A stretch of 64,000 nt of DNA, taken from contig JAFTKX010000056.1 of assembly GCA_017453045.1 (NCBI GenBank), forward strand, positions 1 to 64,000, in the 5' to 3' direction. The DNA comes from Clostridia bacterium. Lineage in GTDB: Bacteria; Bacillota; Clostridia; Christensenellales; Borkfalkiaceae. The translations under genes and the position numbers were made by a program. Position 1 is the stretch's first letter. Every line of letters begins with the position of its first letter. The notes beneath the pieces were generated by a model. It was given only the letters and a program-made list of their open reading frames with translations, searched no databases and was not told where the DNA came from. Shown here piece after piece: positions 33,892 to 42,757 of the stretch.

Positions 33892-34907
33892 AAGAATTAT
33901 TGGTAAAAGCCAAAGAAAGAGAATATAAAGTCGTTATCGAAAAGGACTTTTCACTTCTTTCCCAAAAGGTAAAAGAAGTGTTTGGCGGTAAACTTGCCGT
34001 CGTTTACGACGAAAATACTCACGCCCTTTTTTCAAATGAAATAACGCAAAGGTTAAAGGATTTTCAAATTTTTGAAATTGTTTTTCCCGCGGGCGAAAAT
34101 ACTAAAAGTTTACAAAGTTATGCAAAACTTTTGTCTTTTTTGGCGGACAATAAGTTTACCCGTGGCGACGGAATACTTGCCGTCGGCGGTGGAGTTATAG
34201 GCGATTTATGCGGATTCGTCGCATCGTCTTATATGCGTGGAATTTGCTATATGTCTTGCCCAACGACCTTGCTATCTTGCGTAGATTCTTCTATCGGTGG
34301 AAAGACTGCGGTAAATCTTCCCGAAGGGAAAAATTTAGTAGGGGCTTTTTACGCCCCAAGTTTAGTGTACGTTTCGCTTTCGGCGTTTGATTCGTTGCCC
34401 GAAAGAGAAATAGAGTGCGGTATGGGCGAAATTGTTAAATACGCTTTTTTAGACGGCTCTATGACGGCGAGCGATATAAAAAACGGCGATAGAGAAGACC
34501 TTGTTTTAAAGAGTTTAAAAATTAAGAAAAAAGTAGTTGAAAACGACGAGTTCGATAGGGGCGAAAGGGCAAAACTCAACCTTGGACACACGGTTGGGCA
34601 CGCCGTAGAAAGTTTGTCTTCTTACGCTTATTCGCACGGGCTTTGCGTGGCTAAAGGAATAGATAAAATCATAGATATTTCCTGTAAATATTACGGATAT
34701 AACGACGATAAAAAAGGGGAATTTTCGGCTCTTTTAAACTCGTATAAATTTGATTTAGATATAGAATTTTCTACAGAAGAAATTTTAGAAAAAATTACCG
34801 TTGACAAAAAAGCCGAAACGGGAGCGGTTAATCTCGTTTTGATTAAGGATATAGCAAACGTCGAAGTCGTTAAACTTCCGTTTGAAAGGATAAAGGAACT
34901 TTTTTAA
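33888..34907 (+). CDS. aroB: 3-dehydroquinate synthase
   Basis: NAD- and zinc-dependent cyclisation of DAHP. GGGVIGDLCGFVASSYMRGI (about 100-119), PTTLLSCVDSSIGGKTAVN, the zinc-binding GHTVGHAVES (His near 233) and a full-length 339-residue frame identify it. Coupled to tyrA by ATGA overlap and to aroA by TAATG. Confidence 0.94.
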   Translation: MKELLVKAKEREYKVVIEKDFSLLSQKVKEVFGGKLAVVYDENTHALFSNEITQRLKDFQIFEIVFPAGENTKSLQSYAKLLSFLADNKFTRGDGILAVGGGVIGDLCGFVASSYMRGICYMSCPTTLLSCVDSSIGGKTAVNLPEGKNLVGAFYAPSLVYVSLSAFDSLPEREIECGMGEIVKYAFLDGSMTASDIKNGDREDLVLKSLKIKKKVVENDEFDRGERAKLNLGHTVGHAVESLSSYAYSHGLCVAKGIDKIIDISCKYYGYNDDKKGEFSALLNSYKFDLDIEFSTEEILEKITVDKKAETGAVNLVLIKDIANVEVVKLPFERIKELF

Positions 34908-36151
34908 TGAAGGTAAAAATCACCCCGTTTTCGCCGAGTGGAAAAATAGTAGCGCCACCGTCTAAATCGGTAGCCCACAGGCTACTTATCGGCGCGAGTT
35001 TATCAAAAGGCGAAACTGAGATAAAAAACGTTGGAAATTCTGCCGACGTCATAGCGACTTGTTCGTGTCTGCGCGCTTTGGGGGCGCAAATAGAGTTAAA
35101 AGACGGAAACGCGGTTGTAAAGGGAATAAAAAACATTTCAAAAGGTAACCTTTTAGACTGTAACGAAAGCGGTTCAACCCTACGGTTTTTAATGCCCGTT
35201 GCCTGCGCTTTGGGCGCTGACGCAACATTTACGGGAAGTCAAAAACTTCTTTCCCGTCCAAGCAAGGCTCTTTCCGACGAACTTTCTAACCACGGAATTT
35301 TAGTAGACGGATGGTCGTATTTAGGCGCTCTTAAAAGCGGTAGATATTTTATCGACGCGTCGGTAAGTTCGCAGTATATAACGGGGCTTTTGTTTGCTTT
35401 GCCTATTTTAGACGGCGATAGCGAAATTATTTTAAAGGGCGAAGTCGTTAGTAGAAACTATATAGAAATAACTCTTTCCACGCTCGATAAATTTAAAATA
35501 AAATATCAAAAGTCGGGCAATAGCATCTTTATTAAAGGAAATCAAGAGTTTGTAAGTCCCAAAACTTTAACTGTCGAGGGGGATTGGTCAGGCTCTGCTT
35601 TTCCGCTCGTTTTAGGCGCGGTAGGCGGACAGGTTAGCGTTTATGGGCTTGACGTAAACTCCAAGCAAGGCGATAAAGAAATTTTAAGCGTTTTAGAAAA
35701 ATTCGGCGCGAAAATTGAAATTCAAAAAGGTTTTGTAAAAGTTAGCAAAGATAAAGCAAAGGCGTTTACTCAAGACTTTGAAAATATCCCCGACCTTGCG
35801 CCCGTATGCGCCGTGCTTTCGGCTTGCGCTAAAGGGGAAAGCGTTTTTACGGGTATTCAAAGATTGAAAATTAAAGAAAGCGACAGGGTGGCGACGACGA
35901 TTAAAATGCTGTCGGTAGCAGGTGTTACCGCCTACGAAGAAAACGGGCGAATAGTCATAGTCGGCTCTAACGTAAAGGGTGGAGTTTTCTTTGGCGAAAA
36001 CGACCACAGAATAGTTATGTCTTCGGTGGTGCTTGCTTCGGTTGCAAACGGAGATAGTCAAATCGTTGGGGCGGAAGCCATTGAAAAATCATATCCCGAC
36101 TTTTTTAGAGATTTCAATATTTTAGGGGGGAACGCAAATGTCGATATTTAA
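34907..36151 (+). CDS. aroA: EPSP synthase (3-phosphoshikimate 1-carboxyvinyltransferase)
   Basis: 414 residues. N-terminal PPSKSVAHRLLIGASLS (substrate Lys/Ser), LDCNESGSTLRFLMPVACALG, and C-terminal LKIKESDRVATT and ENDHRIVMSSVVLA complete the family set. It follows AroK in the pathway and supplies aroC next door. It overlaps aroC by 14 nt, and the aroC ribosome site GGGGGG lies inside its coding sequence. Confidence 0.94.
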   Translation: MKVKITPFSPSGKIVAPPSKSVAHRLLIGASLSKGETEIKNVGNSADVIATCSCLRALGAQIELKDGNAVVKGIKNISKGNLLDCNESGSTLRFLMPVACALGADATFTGSQKLLSRPSKALSDELSNHGILVDGWSYLGALKSGRYFIDASVSSQYITGLLFALPILDGDSEIILKGEVVSRNYIEITLSTLDKFKIKYQKSGNSIFIKGNQEFVSPKTLTVEGDWSGSAFPLVLGAVGGQVSVYGLDVNSKQGDKEILSVLEKFGAKIEIQKGFVKVSKDKAKAFTQDFENIPDLAPVCAVLSACAKGESVFTGIQRLKIKESDRVATTIKMLSVAGVTAYEENGRIVIVGSNVKGGVFFGENDHRIVMSSVVLASVANGDSQIVGAEAIEKSYPDFFRDFNILGGNANVDI

Positions 36152-37208
36152 AGGCGAAAAATTAGTCGTAGAAATTTACGGAACTTCGCACGCCCAAAAA
36201 ATAGGGGCGAAAGCGTCGGGTTTTCCACGCCTTAAAATCGACGAGGAAAACCTTAAAAATTTATTAAAAAGAAGAAGTCCGTCAAGTTCAGTCTTTTCGA
36301 CAAAAAGAAAAGAGCCGGACGAGCCGATTTTTGAAAAAGGCGTTAATAACGGTGTTATAGACGGGGATTTTGAAGTTGTAATATATAATAAAGACGTAAA
36401 AAGTAGCGATTATAACGAGTTGTACGCTCGTCCAAGACCGTCGCACGCCGACCTTGTGAGATACTTCCGTAGCGGAGAAAAAGACTATCGTGGCGGTGGG
36501 GAATTTTCTGCGAGAATGACCGCTCCGCTTTGCGCTGTGGGCGCTTTGTGTAAGCAATATCTTTTTGAAAATTACGGCGTTGAAATTTTGGCTTATTTAA
36601 GTTCGGTTGGAAAAGTAGACGGAGCGTCTTATAAAACTCACTCGATTTGTAAAGAAGAAATAAAGGCCTGTCATCAAGGTTTTCCGTCTTTAACAAACGG
36701 CGAAAAAATGATTGAAGAAATTTCAAAGGCTCAATCGGACGGCGATTCGGTTGGTGGAGTAGTAGAGTGCGTAGCGTTTAACGTTCCAAAAGGCGTGGGC
36801 GGAAGTTTGTTTGAAGGGTTGGAAGGTAAAATTTCAAATCTCGTCTACGCTATTCCTGCGGTAAAGGGAATAGAATTTGGCGACGGTTTCGACCTTTCAA
36901 AAATGCTCGGCTCAGTTGCAAACGACCCGATAAGGTTAGAAAACGGTAAAATCGTCGTAGAAAAAAATTCCGCAGGCGGAATAAACGGCGGAATATCTAA
37001 CGGTAATCCGTTAACTATGAGAGTTGGTTTTAGACCTACGCCGTCAATATCTAAAGAGCAACGTACGGTAGACGTCGAGAAGATGGAAAACGTAAATATA
37101 AAAATTAAAGGTCGCCACGACAGTTGCGTTGCGGTAAGAGCAGTTCCTATCGTCGAGTGCGCGGTTGCCATAGCCCTTTTAGACTGTATATTAAAGGAGA
37201 AAAACTGA
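36138..37208 (+). CDS. aroC: Chorismate synthase
   Basis: Makes chorismate from EPSP using reduced FMN. YGTSHAQKIGAKASGFP at the start, RPRPSHADLVRYFRSGEKDYRGGGEFSARMT-type segment (about 98-128) and GRHDSCVAVRAVPIVE near the C-terminus are family signatures. 356 residues. The start overlaps aroA; the stop TGA shares one base with the pheA ATG. The helper oxidoreductase found next to some aroC genes is absent. Confidence 0.93.
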   Translation: MSIFKGEKLVVEIYGTSHAQKIGAKASGFPRLKIDEENLKNLLKRRSPSSSVFSTKRKEPDEPIFEKGVNNGVIDGDFEVVIYNKDVKSSDYNELYARPRPSHADLVRYFRSGEKDYRGGGEFSARMTAPLCAVGALCKQYLFENYGVEILAYLSSVGKVDGASYKTHSICKEEIKACHQGFPSLTNGEKMIEEISKAQSDGDSVGGVVECVAFNVPKGVGGSLFEGLEGKISNLVYAIPAVKGIEFGDGFDLSKMLGSVANDPIRLENGKIVVEKNSAGGINGGISNGNPLTMRVGFRPTPSISKEQRTVDVEKMENVNIKIKGRHDSCVAVRAVPIVECAVAIALLDCILKEKN

Positions 37209-38350
37209 TGAAAACTATGGACGATATTAGAAAAGATATAGATAAAATCGACGACGAAATTGCAGAGTTATACGTAAAAAGGATGGCTCTTTGCAAGGAA
37301 ATAGGTATAAAAAAAGCAGAGCAAGGCTCGGCTGTCAACGTTTCCGAAAGAGAAAAGTCTATCGTAAACAGAATTACCGCAAATAAAGACGACGAAATGA
37401 AAAGGTATATTAAAAACCTTTACGACACGGTGTTTTTCCAAAGCAAAAACTATCAGGGAAAATTCGTTAAGACCAAGTCTGCGACAGCCGACGCGATAAG
37501 GGCGATAATCGCCGAAAAAAAGACCGAATTTCCCGTGTCGGCAACGGTTGCTTGTCAAGGCGTTAGCGGAGCGTATAGCGGTGTCGCCACCGATAAACTT
37601 TTCGATATAAACGACGTCGTTTATTTTAAAACTTTTGAAGGAGTATTTTCCGCCGTAGAAAAAGGTCTTTGCGAGTACGGCGTGTTACCTATCGAAAACA
37701 GTAACGCAGGCTCGGTTTCGCAAGTTTACGACCTTATGAAAAAGTATAAGTTTTATATCGTAAAGAGCGTAAGAGTTCAAATTAGTCATGCCCTTTGCGT
37801 TAAAAAAGGCGTAGATATTAGCAAAATCAAGACCGTATATTCGCACGAGCAAGCGCTTATGCAATGCGCCGAACGTCTTAAAAATATGGGCGTAAAGACA
37901 ATCGCCGTTGAAAACACAGCCGTCGCTGCGAAGATTGTAGCCGAAAGCGACGACGATACTGTTGGCGCAATTTGTTCGAGCGACTGCGCTGAAATTTATA
38001 ACCTTTGCGTTTTAGAACGCGCAATGCAAGACAACGGAAACAACTTTACGAGATTTATTTGCATTTCAAAAAATCTCAAGGTGTTTAAAGGCTCGGATAA
38101 AATCAGCGTTATGACTTCGCTTGCAAACAAGTCGGGAAGTCTTAACAGAATGCTCAGCCGTTTTTCAACTTTAGGGCTTAATCTTACCAAACTTGAATCT
38201 CGCCCCATTGCAAACAGTCAGTTTGAATTTATGTTCTACTTCGATTTTGAAGGTGATATAGAATCCGACGAAGTGTTAAATCTTTTAAGCGAACTCGAAA
38301 ATAGTTCGGATAAATTCGTATTTTTAGGAAGTTATAAAGAGATTATCTAA
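37208..38350 (+). CDS. pheA: Bifunctional chorismate mutase-prephenate dehydratase (P-protein)
   Basis: 380 residues in three parts: an AroQ-type chorismate mutase (about 1-85; DDIRKDIDKIDDEI, LYVKRMALCKEIGIKKAE), prephenate dehydratase (about 110-285; YGVLPIENSNAGSV, ISHALCVKK, NNFTRFICIS) and an ACT regulatory domain (about 295-375; SLNRMLSRFSTLGLNLTKLESRP). The ESRP loop is the known Phe-binding motif, so feedback by Phe is likely in addition to leader attenuation. ATG 37208 with AAAGGAG upstream. Confidence 0.93.
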   Translation: MKTMDDIRKDIDKIDDEIAELYVKRMALCKEIGIKKAEQGSAVNVSEREKSIVNRITANKDDEMKRYIKNLYDTVFFQSKNYQGKFVKTKSATADAIRAIIAEKKTEFPVSATVACQGVSGAYSGVATDKLFDINDVVYFKTFEGVFSAVEKGLCEYGVLPIENSNAGSVSQVYDLMKKYKFYIVKSVRVQISHALCVKKGVDISKIKTVYSHEQALMQCAERLKNMGVKTIAVENTAVAAKIVAESDDDTVGAICSSDCAEIYNLCVLERAMQDNGNNFTRFICISKNLKVFKGSDKISVMTSLANKSGSLNRMLSRFSTLGLNLTKLESRPIANSQFEFMFYFDFEGDIESDEVLNLLSELENSSDKFVFLGSYKEII

Positions 38351-39552
38351 TGAAATTTTGTCTTATAGGTAAAAAATTAGGGCATAGTTACTCTAAAATT
38401 ATCCATCAAAAGCAAGGGCTTGACTATACTTTAATCGAAATTGACAAGAGTCAACTTTCAGAATTCGTAAGCCTTTCGTACGACGGATTTAACGTTACTA
38501 TTCCTTATAAGAAAGATATAATTCCGCTTTTAGACGAAGTTGACGGCGACGCGTTAAAGGTTGGCGCGGTAAACACCGTCGTTAGAAAAAACGGTAGACT
38601 TTTTGGGTATAATACCGACGTGTACGGTATGGAATATTCCTTAAACAGAGTTGGAATAGACCTTTTCCAAAAAAGAGTTATGATTTTGGGAACGGGCGGA
38701 ACTTCGCTTACGGCAAAGACCGTTTGCGAGCGCGCTATGGCGAAAGAAATAATTTTCGTGTCGAGAAGCGGAGAAATAAATTACTCGAATTGCTACGAGC
38801 GCGCCGTAGACGTAATTATAAACACAACTCCCGTAGGTATGTATCCCGACGAAGACCAAAGCCCGATTGACCTTGAAAAATTTTCTTCGCTCGAGGGGGT
38901 TTTCGATTGCATTTATAATCCGCTTAGAACTAAACTTTTATTGCAAGCCGAAAAAATGGGAATAAGACGTTCGGGCGGACTGCCGATGCTCGTCGCCCAA
39001 GGGCTTAAAGCCGAGGAAATTTGGCTTGGCAAAGAAATTCCCAAAGCCCGTTACGAAGAAATTTTAAAAGTTCTTTTAAACGAAAAGAGAAATATCGTTT
39101 TAATATGTATGCCGTCTTGCGGTAAGACGACCGTTGCCAAACTTTTATCTGAAAAAACGGGTAGAAAGGTCGTAGATACCGACTTGCTCGTTTTTGAAAA
39201 CGAAGGCAAAAAACCGTCTGAAATCATCCAAGAGTTTGGAGAAGAAATTTTTAGACAAAAGGAAAGCCTTGCCGTAAGAAAAGCGAGCGAACAAAAAGGG
39301 GTTATAATCGCTACGGGTGGCGGAGCAATTTTAAAAGAAGAAAACGTTACCTATTTAAAGAAAAACGGCGTTTTAATTTATCTTGAAAGAGATTTGTCAA
39401 AACTTATCGACGACGATAGACCGTTGTCTAAAAACGGGGCTATAAGTCGATTATTTGAGCAAAGAAAGCCAATTTACGAAAGCGTTTGCGACAAAAAAGT
39501 TTCAAACGACGGAGATATAGAGCAAACGGTAAAGGAGATATTATCGGTATGA
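38350..39552 (+). CDS. aroE-aroK: Fusion of shikimate dehydrogenase and shikimate kinase
   Basis: 400 residues. AroE part (1-about 240): GHSYSKIIHQ, NVTIPYKKDIIPLLDEVD, AVNTVVRKNGRLFGYNTD, and GTGGTSLTAKT. AroK part (about 250-400): P-loop MPSCGKTTVAKLL, DTDLLV, EIFRQKESLAV, ATGGGAIL and DDDRPL. The P-loop reads C-M-P-S-C-G-K-T, lacking the first glycine of GxxxxGK. Coupled on both sides (TAATG and ATGA). Fusion of the two consecutive-step enzymes may channel shikimate. Confidence 0.92.
   Translation: MKFCLIGKKLGHSYSKIIHQKQGLDYTLIEIDKSQLSEFVSLSYDGFNVTIPYKKDIIPLLDEVDGDALKVGAVNTVVRKNGRLFGYNTDVYGMEYSLNRVGIDLFQKRVMILGTGGTSLTAKTVCERAMAKEIIFVSRSGEINYSNCYERAVDVIINTTPVGMYPDEDQSPIDLEKFSSLEGVFDCIYNPLRTKLLLQAEKMGIRRSGGLPMLVAQGLKAEEIWLGKEIPKARYEEILKVLLNEKRNIVLICMPSCGKTTVAKLLSEKTGRKVVDTDLLVFENEGKKPSEIIQEFGEEIFRQKESLAVRKASEQKGVIIATGGGAILKEENVTYLKKNGVLIYLERDLSKLIDDDRPLSKNGAISRLFEQRKPIYESVCDKKVSNDGDIEQTVKEILSV
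39441..39454 (+). repeat. Dispersed word inside the AroK coding region
   Basis: TATAAGTCGATTAT, exact consensus, sense orientation, coding for part of GAISRLFEQ. One of two copies inside genes. Confidence 0.5.
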
Positions 39553-39983
39553 AAATACTCGTTATAAACGGCGTAAACTTAAATATGGTGGGCATACGCG
39601 AGCCTGAAGTTTACGGCAAAAAAGATTTTAAGGCTCTCGTAAAGTATATCAAGGAAGAAGGCAAAAAAAGGGGTATAAAAGTTACTCATTTTCAGTCTAA
39701 CTGCGAGGGTGAAATTTGCGCTAAAATACAAAGGGCTTACGACAAGTACGACGGCATAATCATAAACGCAGGCGCGTACACTCATACGAGTATTGCCATA
39801 CTCGACGCGTTAAAGGCGGTGGGTATTCCAACCGTAGAAGTTCATTTAAGCGATATTTACAAACGAGAAGAATTTAGGCATAAGAGTTATATAAGTTTGT
39901 ACGCCGAAAAGGTTATCGCAGGCAAGGGCTTTGGCGGATATAGCGAGGCATTGCAATATTTCAAGGATAAAACTGCGTGCTAA
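39549..39983 (+). CDS. aroQ: Type II 3-dehydroquinate dehydratase
   Basis: 144 residues from ATG 39549, which overlaps the aroE-aroK stop as ATGA; the longer frame upstream is out of register with any ribosome site. INGVNLNMVGIREPEVYG (catalytic Tyr), NCEGEICAKIQRAYDKYDG, INAGAYTHTSIAI, VEVHLSDIYKREEFRHKSYIS are the type II signatures. It converts dehydroquinate to dehydroshikimate, completing the shikimate steps of the operon. Confidence 0.94.
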   Translation: MKILVINGVNLNMVGIREPEVYGKKDFKALVKYIKEEGKKRGIKVTHFQSNCEGEICAKIQRAYDKYDGIIINAGAYTHTSIAILDALKAVGIPTVEVHLSDIYKREEFRHKSYISLYAEKVIAGKGFGGYSEALQYFKDKTAC

Positions 39984-39986
39984 CGC

Positions 39987-40015
39987 TTGCAAAAGTAAAA
40001 ATAAAGTAGTAAAAT
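39987..40015 (+). promoter_or_regulatory. queT promoter
   Basis: TTGCAA 39987-39992, 17 bp, TAAAAT 40010-40015. Predicted start about 40022, directly at the riboswitch 5' end, so queT is separate from the aromatic operon. Confidence 0.65.
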
Positions 40016-40021
40016 GATTTT

Positions 40022-40061
40022 CAGAAGGTTTTCGGAAAACACTTCAATAAAAAAACCGAGG
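40022..40061 (+). promoter_or_regulatory. Probable preQ1-I riboswitch of queT
   Basis: A compact H-type pseudoknot can be drawn: GAAG 40024-40027 with CTTC 40042-40045, and loop TCGG 40032-40035 with CCGA 40056-40059 after an A-rich tail (40046-40055). The second helix overlaps GAGG (40058-40061), the only ribosome site of queT, so ligand binding would block translation. Size, A-rich tail, pseudoknot and downstream QueT all fit preQ1-I. A competing plain hairpin (GTTTT/AAAAC) exists and the ligand-binding C cannot be placed with certainty. Confidence 0.5.
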
Positions 40062-40070
40062 TAAACTAAA

Positions 40071-40580
40071 TTGTTATCAACTTCAAAAATTTGCAGAGCG
40101 GGCATTATAGCGAGCGTATATTTCGTTTTAACTTATTTTCTTCAGGCGATTGCGTTCGGGCCGATTCAACTTAGAGTATCCGAAGCGTTGACAGTTCTTC
40201 CCTTACTTTTCGTCGAAGCGGTGCCGGCTCTTTTCGTTGGCTGTTTTTTAGCAAACGCGCTTTTTGGCCTTGCGGTGTACGACCTTACGATAGGCTCTTT
40301 CGCTACGCTGATTTCCGCAGTAATTACCTACTTTGTAGGTAAAACGGTAAAAAACAAACACTTGAAATTCGTGCTTGGAGCAATTCCGCCGATTGCCGTG
40401 AACGCTTTTTTAATACCGCTCGTAATTTGGCTTAGCGGAGCGACGGAGTTTGCGTATTTTATTCAAGTTGCGTTTATAGGCGCAGGGCAGTTTCTCGCCG
40501 TTTTTTTAGTTGGCGGGGCGGTTTATTATCCGCTTATCAATATGAAAGAGAGAAATCCGTCGTCTACTATTTTCAAGTAG
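40071..40580 (+). CDS. queT: QueT-family transporter for a queuosine precursor
   Basis: 169 residues with about five to six membrane helices. The motif GPIQLRVSEALTVLPLL (about 31-47) is the hallmark of QueT, a small vitamin-type transporter component for preQ1 or related bases. TTG start 9 nt after GAGG; no closer ATG exists. The riboswitch-like leader supports precursor-responsive control. No queuosine synthesis genes are in the window, consistent with salvage. Confidence 0.88.
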   Translation: MLSTSKICRAGIIASVYFVLTYFLQAIAFGPIQLRVSEALTVLPLLFVEAVPALFVGCFLANALFGLAVYDLTIGSFATLISAVITYFVGKTVKNKHLKFVLGAIPPIAVNAFLIPLVIWLSGATEFAYFIQVAFIGAGQFLAVFLVGGAVYYPLINMKERNPSSTIFK

Positions 40581-40603
40581 AAAACAAATTGCTCGTTTTT
40601 GCG

Positions 40604-40632
40604 TTGACTTTAGTAAATAATTATGTTAATAT
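40604..40632 (+). promoter_or_regulatory. Promoter of the tyrosine kinase gene
   Basis: TTGACT 40604-40609, 17 bp, TAATAT 40627-40632. Confidence 0.6.
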
Positions 40633-40682
40633 AATAGTTGAGTACGTTAAAAGGGGCGAAGTAGTCCTTTTAGGAGAAATTG

Positions 40683-42056
40683 ATGGAAAACAACGTTAAA
40701 ACCCAAAAAACCTTTGAGTTCAAAGAACTGTTTTACGTTCTTAAGAAAAACTGGATAGTCGAATTGATTATATTCGTGCTTATTTTAAGCGCGGGCGTCG
40801 TTTATACTCGTATCAATAAAGACTATTACGAGGCAAGGGCTACAATCGTAGTAAACGCCGTACCCGGTTCGTCTACGTCGCAATATAACGACACGGTGCT
40901 TTCAAAAATGTATCTCGTTACCGTTGCCGACCTTATGAAAGACGATTCTATCATAGATAGAGCAAACGAAAAAATCGACGGCAGGGGTATTTCGGCGGGA
41001 GCGCTTACCGTTTCTTACGTTGAAGACGGTCTTTTGATAAGATTAAAATATAGAGATTATAATAAGCAAAAATCTATCGACAAACTCGACGCAATCATAG
41101 AAGTTTGCGTGGATATCGCAAATAGCGGAGATTATTTCCCCGCTAGCATAACGATTGAAATGATGAGTTTGAACATCAAGAGTTATCCTGCGTCGGACGA
41201 TAGTAAAATCGTAATTTTAGCAGGTCTTGCGTCAATCGTAGCCGTATTTGCTTACGCGCTTTTGATGTATTTCGTAAAAGATAGAGTTGCGTCGGTTGAC
41301 AGGCTTGAATCTATTACGGGTAAAAAGAATTTCGTTACTATCGAAAAGAAAAAGACGGGTGTAAAACCCCTTCCGCTTGGCGAAGGCGAGAAAGAATCGA
41401 ATTATATCGACATTGACCTTAGCAAACTTTCGGATACGCTTATTTATATGAGCGACGGCGAGAATAACAAAGTTTTCCAAATTCAATCTACTATTTCGGG
41501 CGAAGGTAAAACTACCGTTTCTACCAACCTTGCAAAAGCGCTTGGCGAAAGTCAAAGAAAAACGCTTATTATCGACTGCGACTTTTCTAAACCGTCTATT
41601 CACAGAATTTTCAAACAGCACCGCCACGTTGGTATAACCGATTACTTTAAAGGCGAAAAGACTTTTGATGAAATCGTTAAACCTACGGGCGCTGAAAACG
41701 TTGACCTTATCACTTGCGGAGATAGAATTTCAAACCACACGATTTTCTTTGCGTCTCCAAAGTTTAAAGCGATTATCGAAGAAGCGAAAACTAAGTACGA
41801 TTTCGTTATTTTGGACTGCGCGCCCGTTAGAGCGCTTTCGGACTATATCAATATTTCTGCTGTAACCGACGCGACGCTTTTAGTTGTTGGTAGCGACAAA
41901 CTCAGCGCGAGAGACCTTGATTACACCGTAAGAGAACTTGAATCGTGCGACGCTAACGTTATAGGAACGGTACTCAACTTTACGACGAGCGAAAGCAAAA
42001 AGCATTACTATAATTACTATTACTACAAAAAGAAAAAAGATAATCAAAACAAATAA
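40683..42056 (+). CDS. BY-type tyrosine kinase fused to a Wzz-like chain-length domain
   Basis: 457 residues. Wzz domain with two membrane helices (about 25-45 and 180-200), then a cytoplasmic kinase with Walker A SGEGKTTVSTNLA, Walker A' LIIDCDF and Walker B FVILDCAP. A C-terminal tyrosine cluster HYYNYYYYKKKK is the autophosphorylation tail. Such proteins control export of capsule or exopolysaccharide. In most Gram-positives the two halves are separate genes; here they are fused as in Wzc. No polysaccharide genes are adjacent. ATG 40683 with GGAG upstream is chosen over TTG 40680. Confidence 0.88.
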   Translation: MENNVKTQKTFEFKELFYVLKKNWIVELIIFVLILSAGVVYTRINKDYYEARATIVVNAVPGSSTSQYNDTVLSKMYLVTVADLMKDDSIIDRANEKIDGRGISAGALTVSYVEDGLLIRLKYRDYNKQKSIDKLDAIIEVCVDIANSGDYFPASITIEMMSLNIKSYPASDDSKIVILAGLASIVAVFAYALLMYFVKDRVASVDRLESITGKKNFVTIEKKKTGVKPLPLGEGEKESNYIDIDLSKLSDTLIYMSDGENNKVFQIQSTISGEGKTTVSTNLAKALGESQRKTLIIDCDFSKPSIHRIFKQHRHVGITDYFKGEKTFDEIVKPTGAENVDLITCGDRISNHTIFFASPKFKAIIEEAKTKYDFVILDCAPVRALSDYINISAVTDATLLVVGSDKLSARDLDYTVRELESCDANVIGTVLNFTTSESKKHYYNYYYYKKKKDNQNK

Positions 42057-42068
42057 TTTTAAAAAAGT

Positions 42069-42106
42069 AACGGCGAGCACTTTTTAGTGCTCGCCGTTTG
42101 TTTTTA
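42069..42106. terminator. Terminator after the tyrosine kinase
   Basis: AACGGCGAGCACT / AGTGCTCGCCGTT around a T-rich loop, with TTGTTTTT downstream. The neighbouring gene converges. Confidence 0.85.
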
Positions 42107-42116
42107 TAGAGAATTA

Positions 42117-42605
42117 TTATTTTATTGATAAACTATTTCCGTCAACGGAAATTTCAAACGCGCGGTCAAAAGTTCCTTTCCAACTGAAAATTTTTACGCT
42201 TACGTTTCCGTTTTTCATAAAGCCCAAAAGGTTGTTTGCAATTTGTTCGTTATCGCAGGCGTAAAACAAAGCGAATTCTTCAGCAGTTTTAAAGTTTGCT
42301 TTAGAAGTTTCTCTCGAACCGCCAAAGAGTGGTTTCCCACTTAAAAATATTTCAACCGAGCATAATTCTTCGTTTAAATATTTTTCGGCGTGAATAGCGC
42401 AGTCTTCCTCGTTTCCATACTTAAACCTTGCCGACTGAAAGGTGAATTCCATAGTAAATTCTTCGTCGCCAAAAGAAAACGCCATGTGGTTTTCAGAGTT
42501 GGGGTTTTGTATTGCTAAAAACTCAACCCCGCGGTAATTATAAACGGTAGCGCCGTATTTTTTAAGACGCGTTTCTAAAAATTTAATACAATCTTTCTTT
42601 TCCAT
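42117..42605 (-). CDS. Unknown 162-aa protein
   Basis: Not recognised. Soluble, alpha/beta: an N-terminal helix (KKDCIKFLETRLKKYG), beta strands with EFTMEFTFQSARFKYG, and a helical FKTAEEFALFYACDNEQIANNLLGF (about 105-130). It is the size and pattern of small immunity- or chaperone-like proteins, but nothing specific can be claimed. No clear Shine-Dalgarno sequence precedes the ATG. Divergent from the RHH-clpB promoter, within 50 bp of its outer inverted-repeat arm. Confidence 0.6.
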   Translation of the reverse strand: MEKKDCIKFLETRLKKYGATVYNYRGVEFLAIQNPNSENHMAFSFGDEEFTMEFTFQSARFKYGNEEDCAIHAEKYLNEELCSVEIFLSGKPLFGGSRETSKANFKTAEEFALFYACDNEQIANNLLGFMKNGNVSVKIFSWKGTFDRAFEISVDGNSLSIK

Positions 42606-42660
42606 ACTTATATTTTAACATTAAGTAGGGTAAAATGCAAACGAAAAGAACGCTTTAATT

Positions 42661-42734
42661 AGCAAATAAATTTGTAAAAATAATTATATAATTTCATTGA
42701 CAAATTATATAATGCGTGCTACAATTTATTTGCT
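42661..42734 (+). promoter_or_regulatory. RHH-clpB promoter enclosed by inverted repeats
   Basis: TTGACA 42697-42702, 17 bp, TACAAT 42720-42725, near-consensus. Outer arms AGCAAATAAATTTGTA (42661-42676) and TACAATTTATTTGCT (42720-42734) are inverted copies with one extra base; the right arm contains the -10 box. Between them AATTATATAAT, itself palindromic, occurs twice (42682-42693 and 42703-42713). No CIRCE or CtsR heptad repeat is visible. The co-transcribed RHH protein is the natural candidate binder. Confidence 0.7.
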
Positions 42735-42757
42735 GAAGAAAAACCAAGGAGTATATT

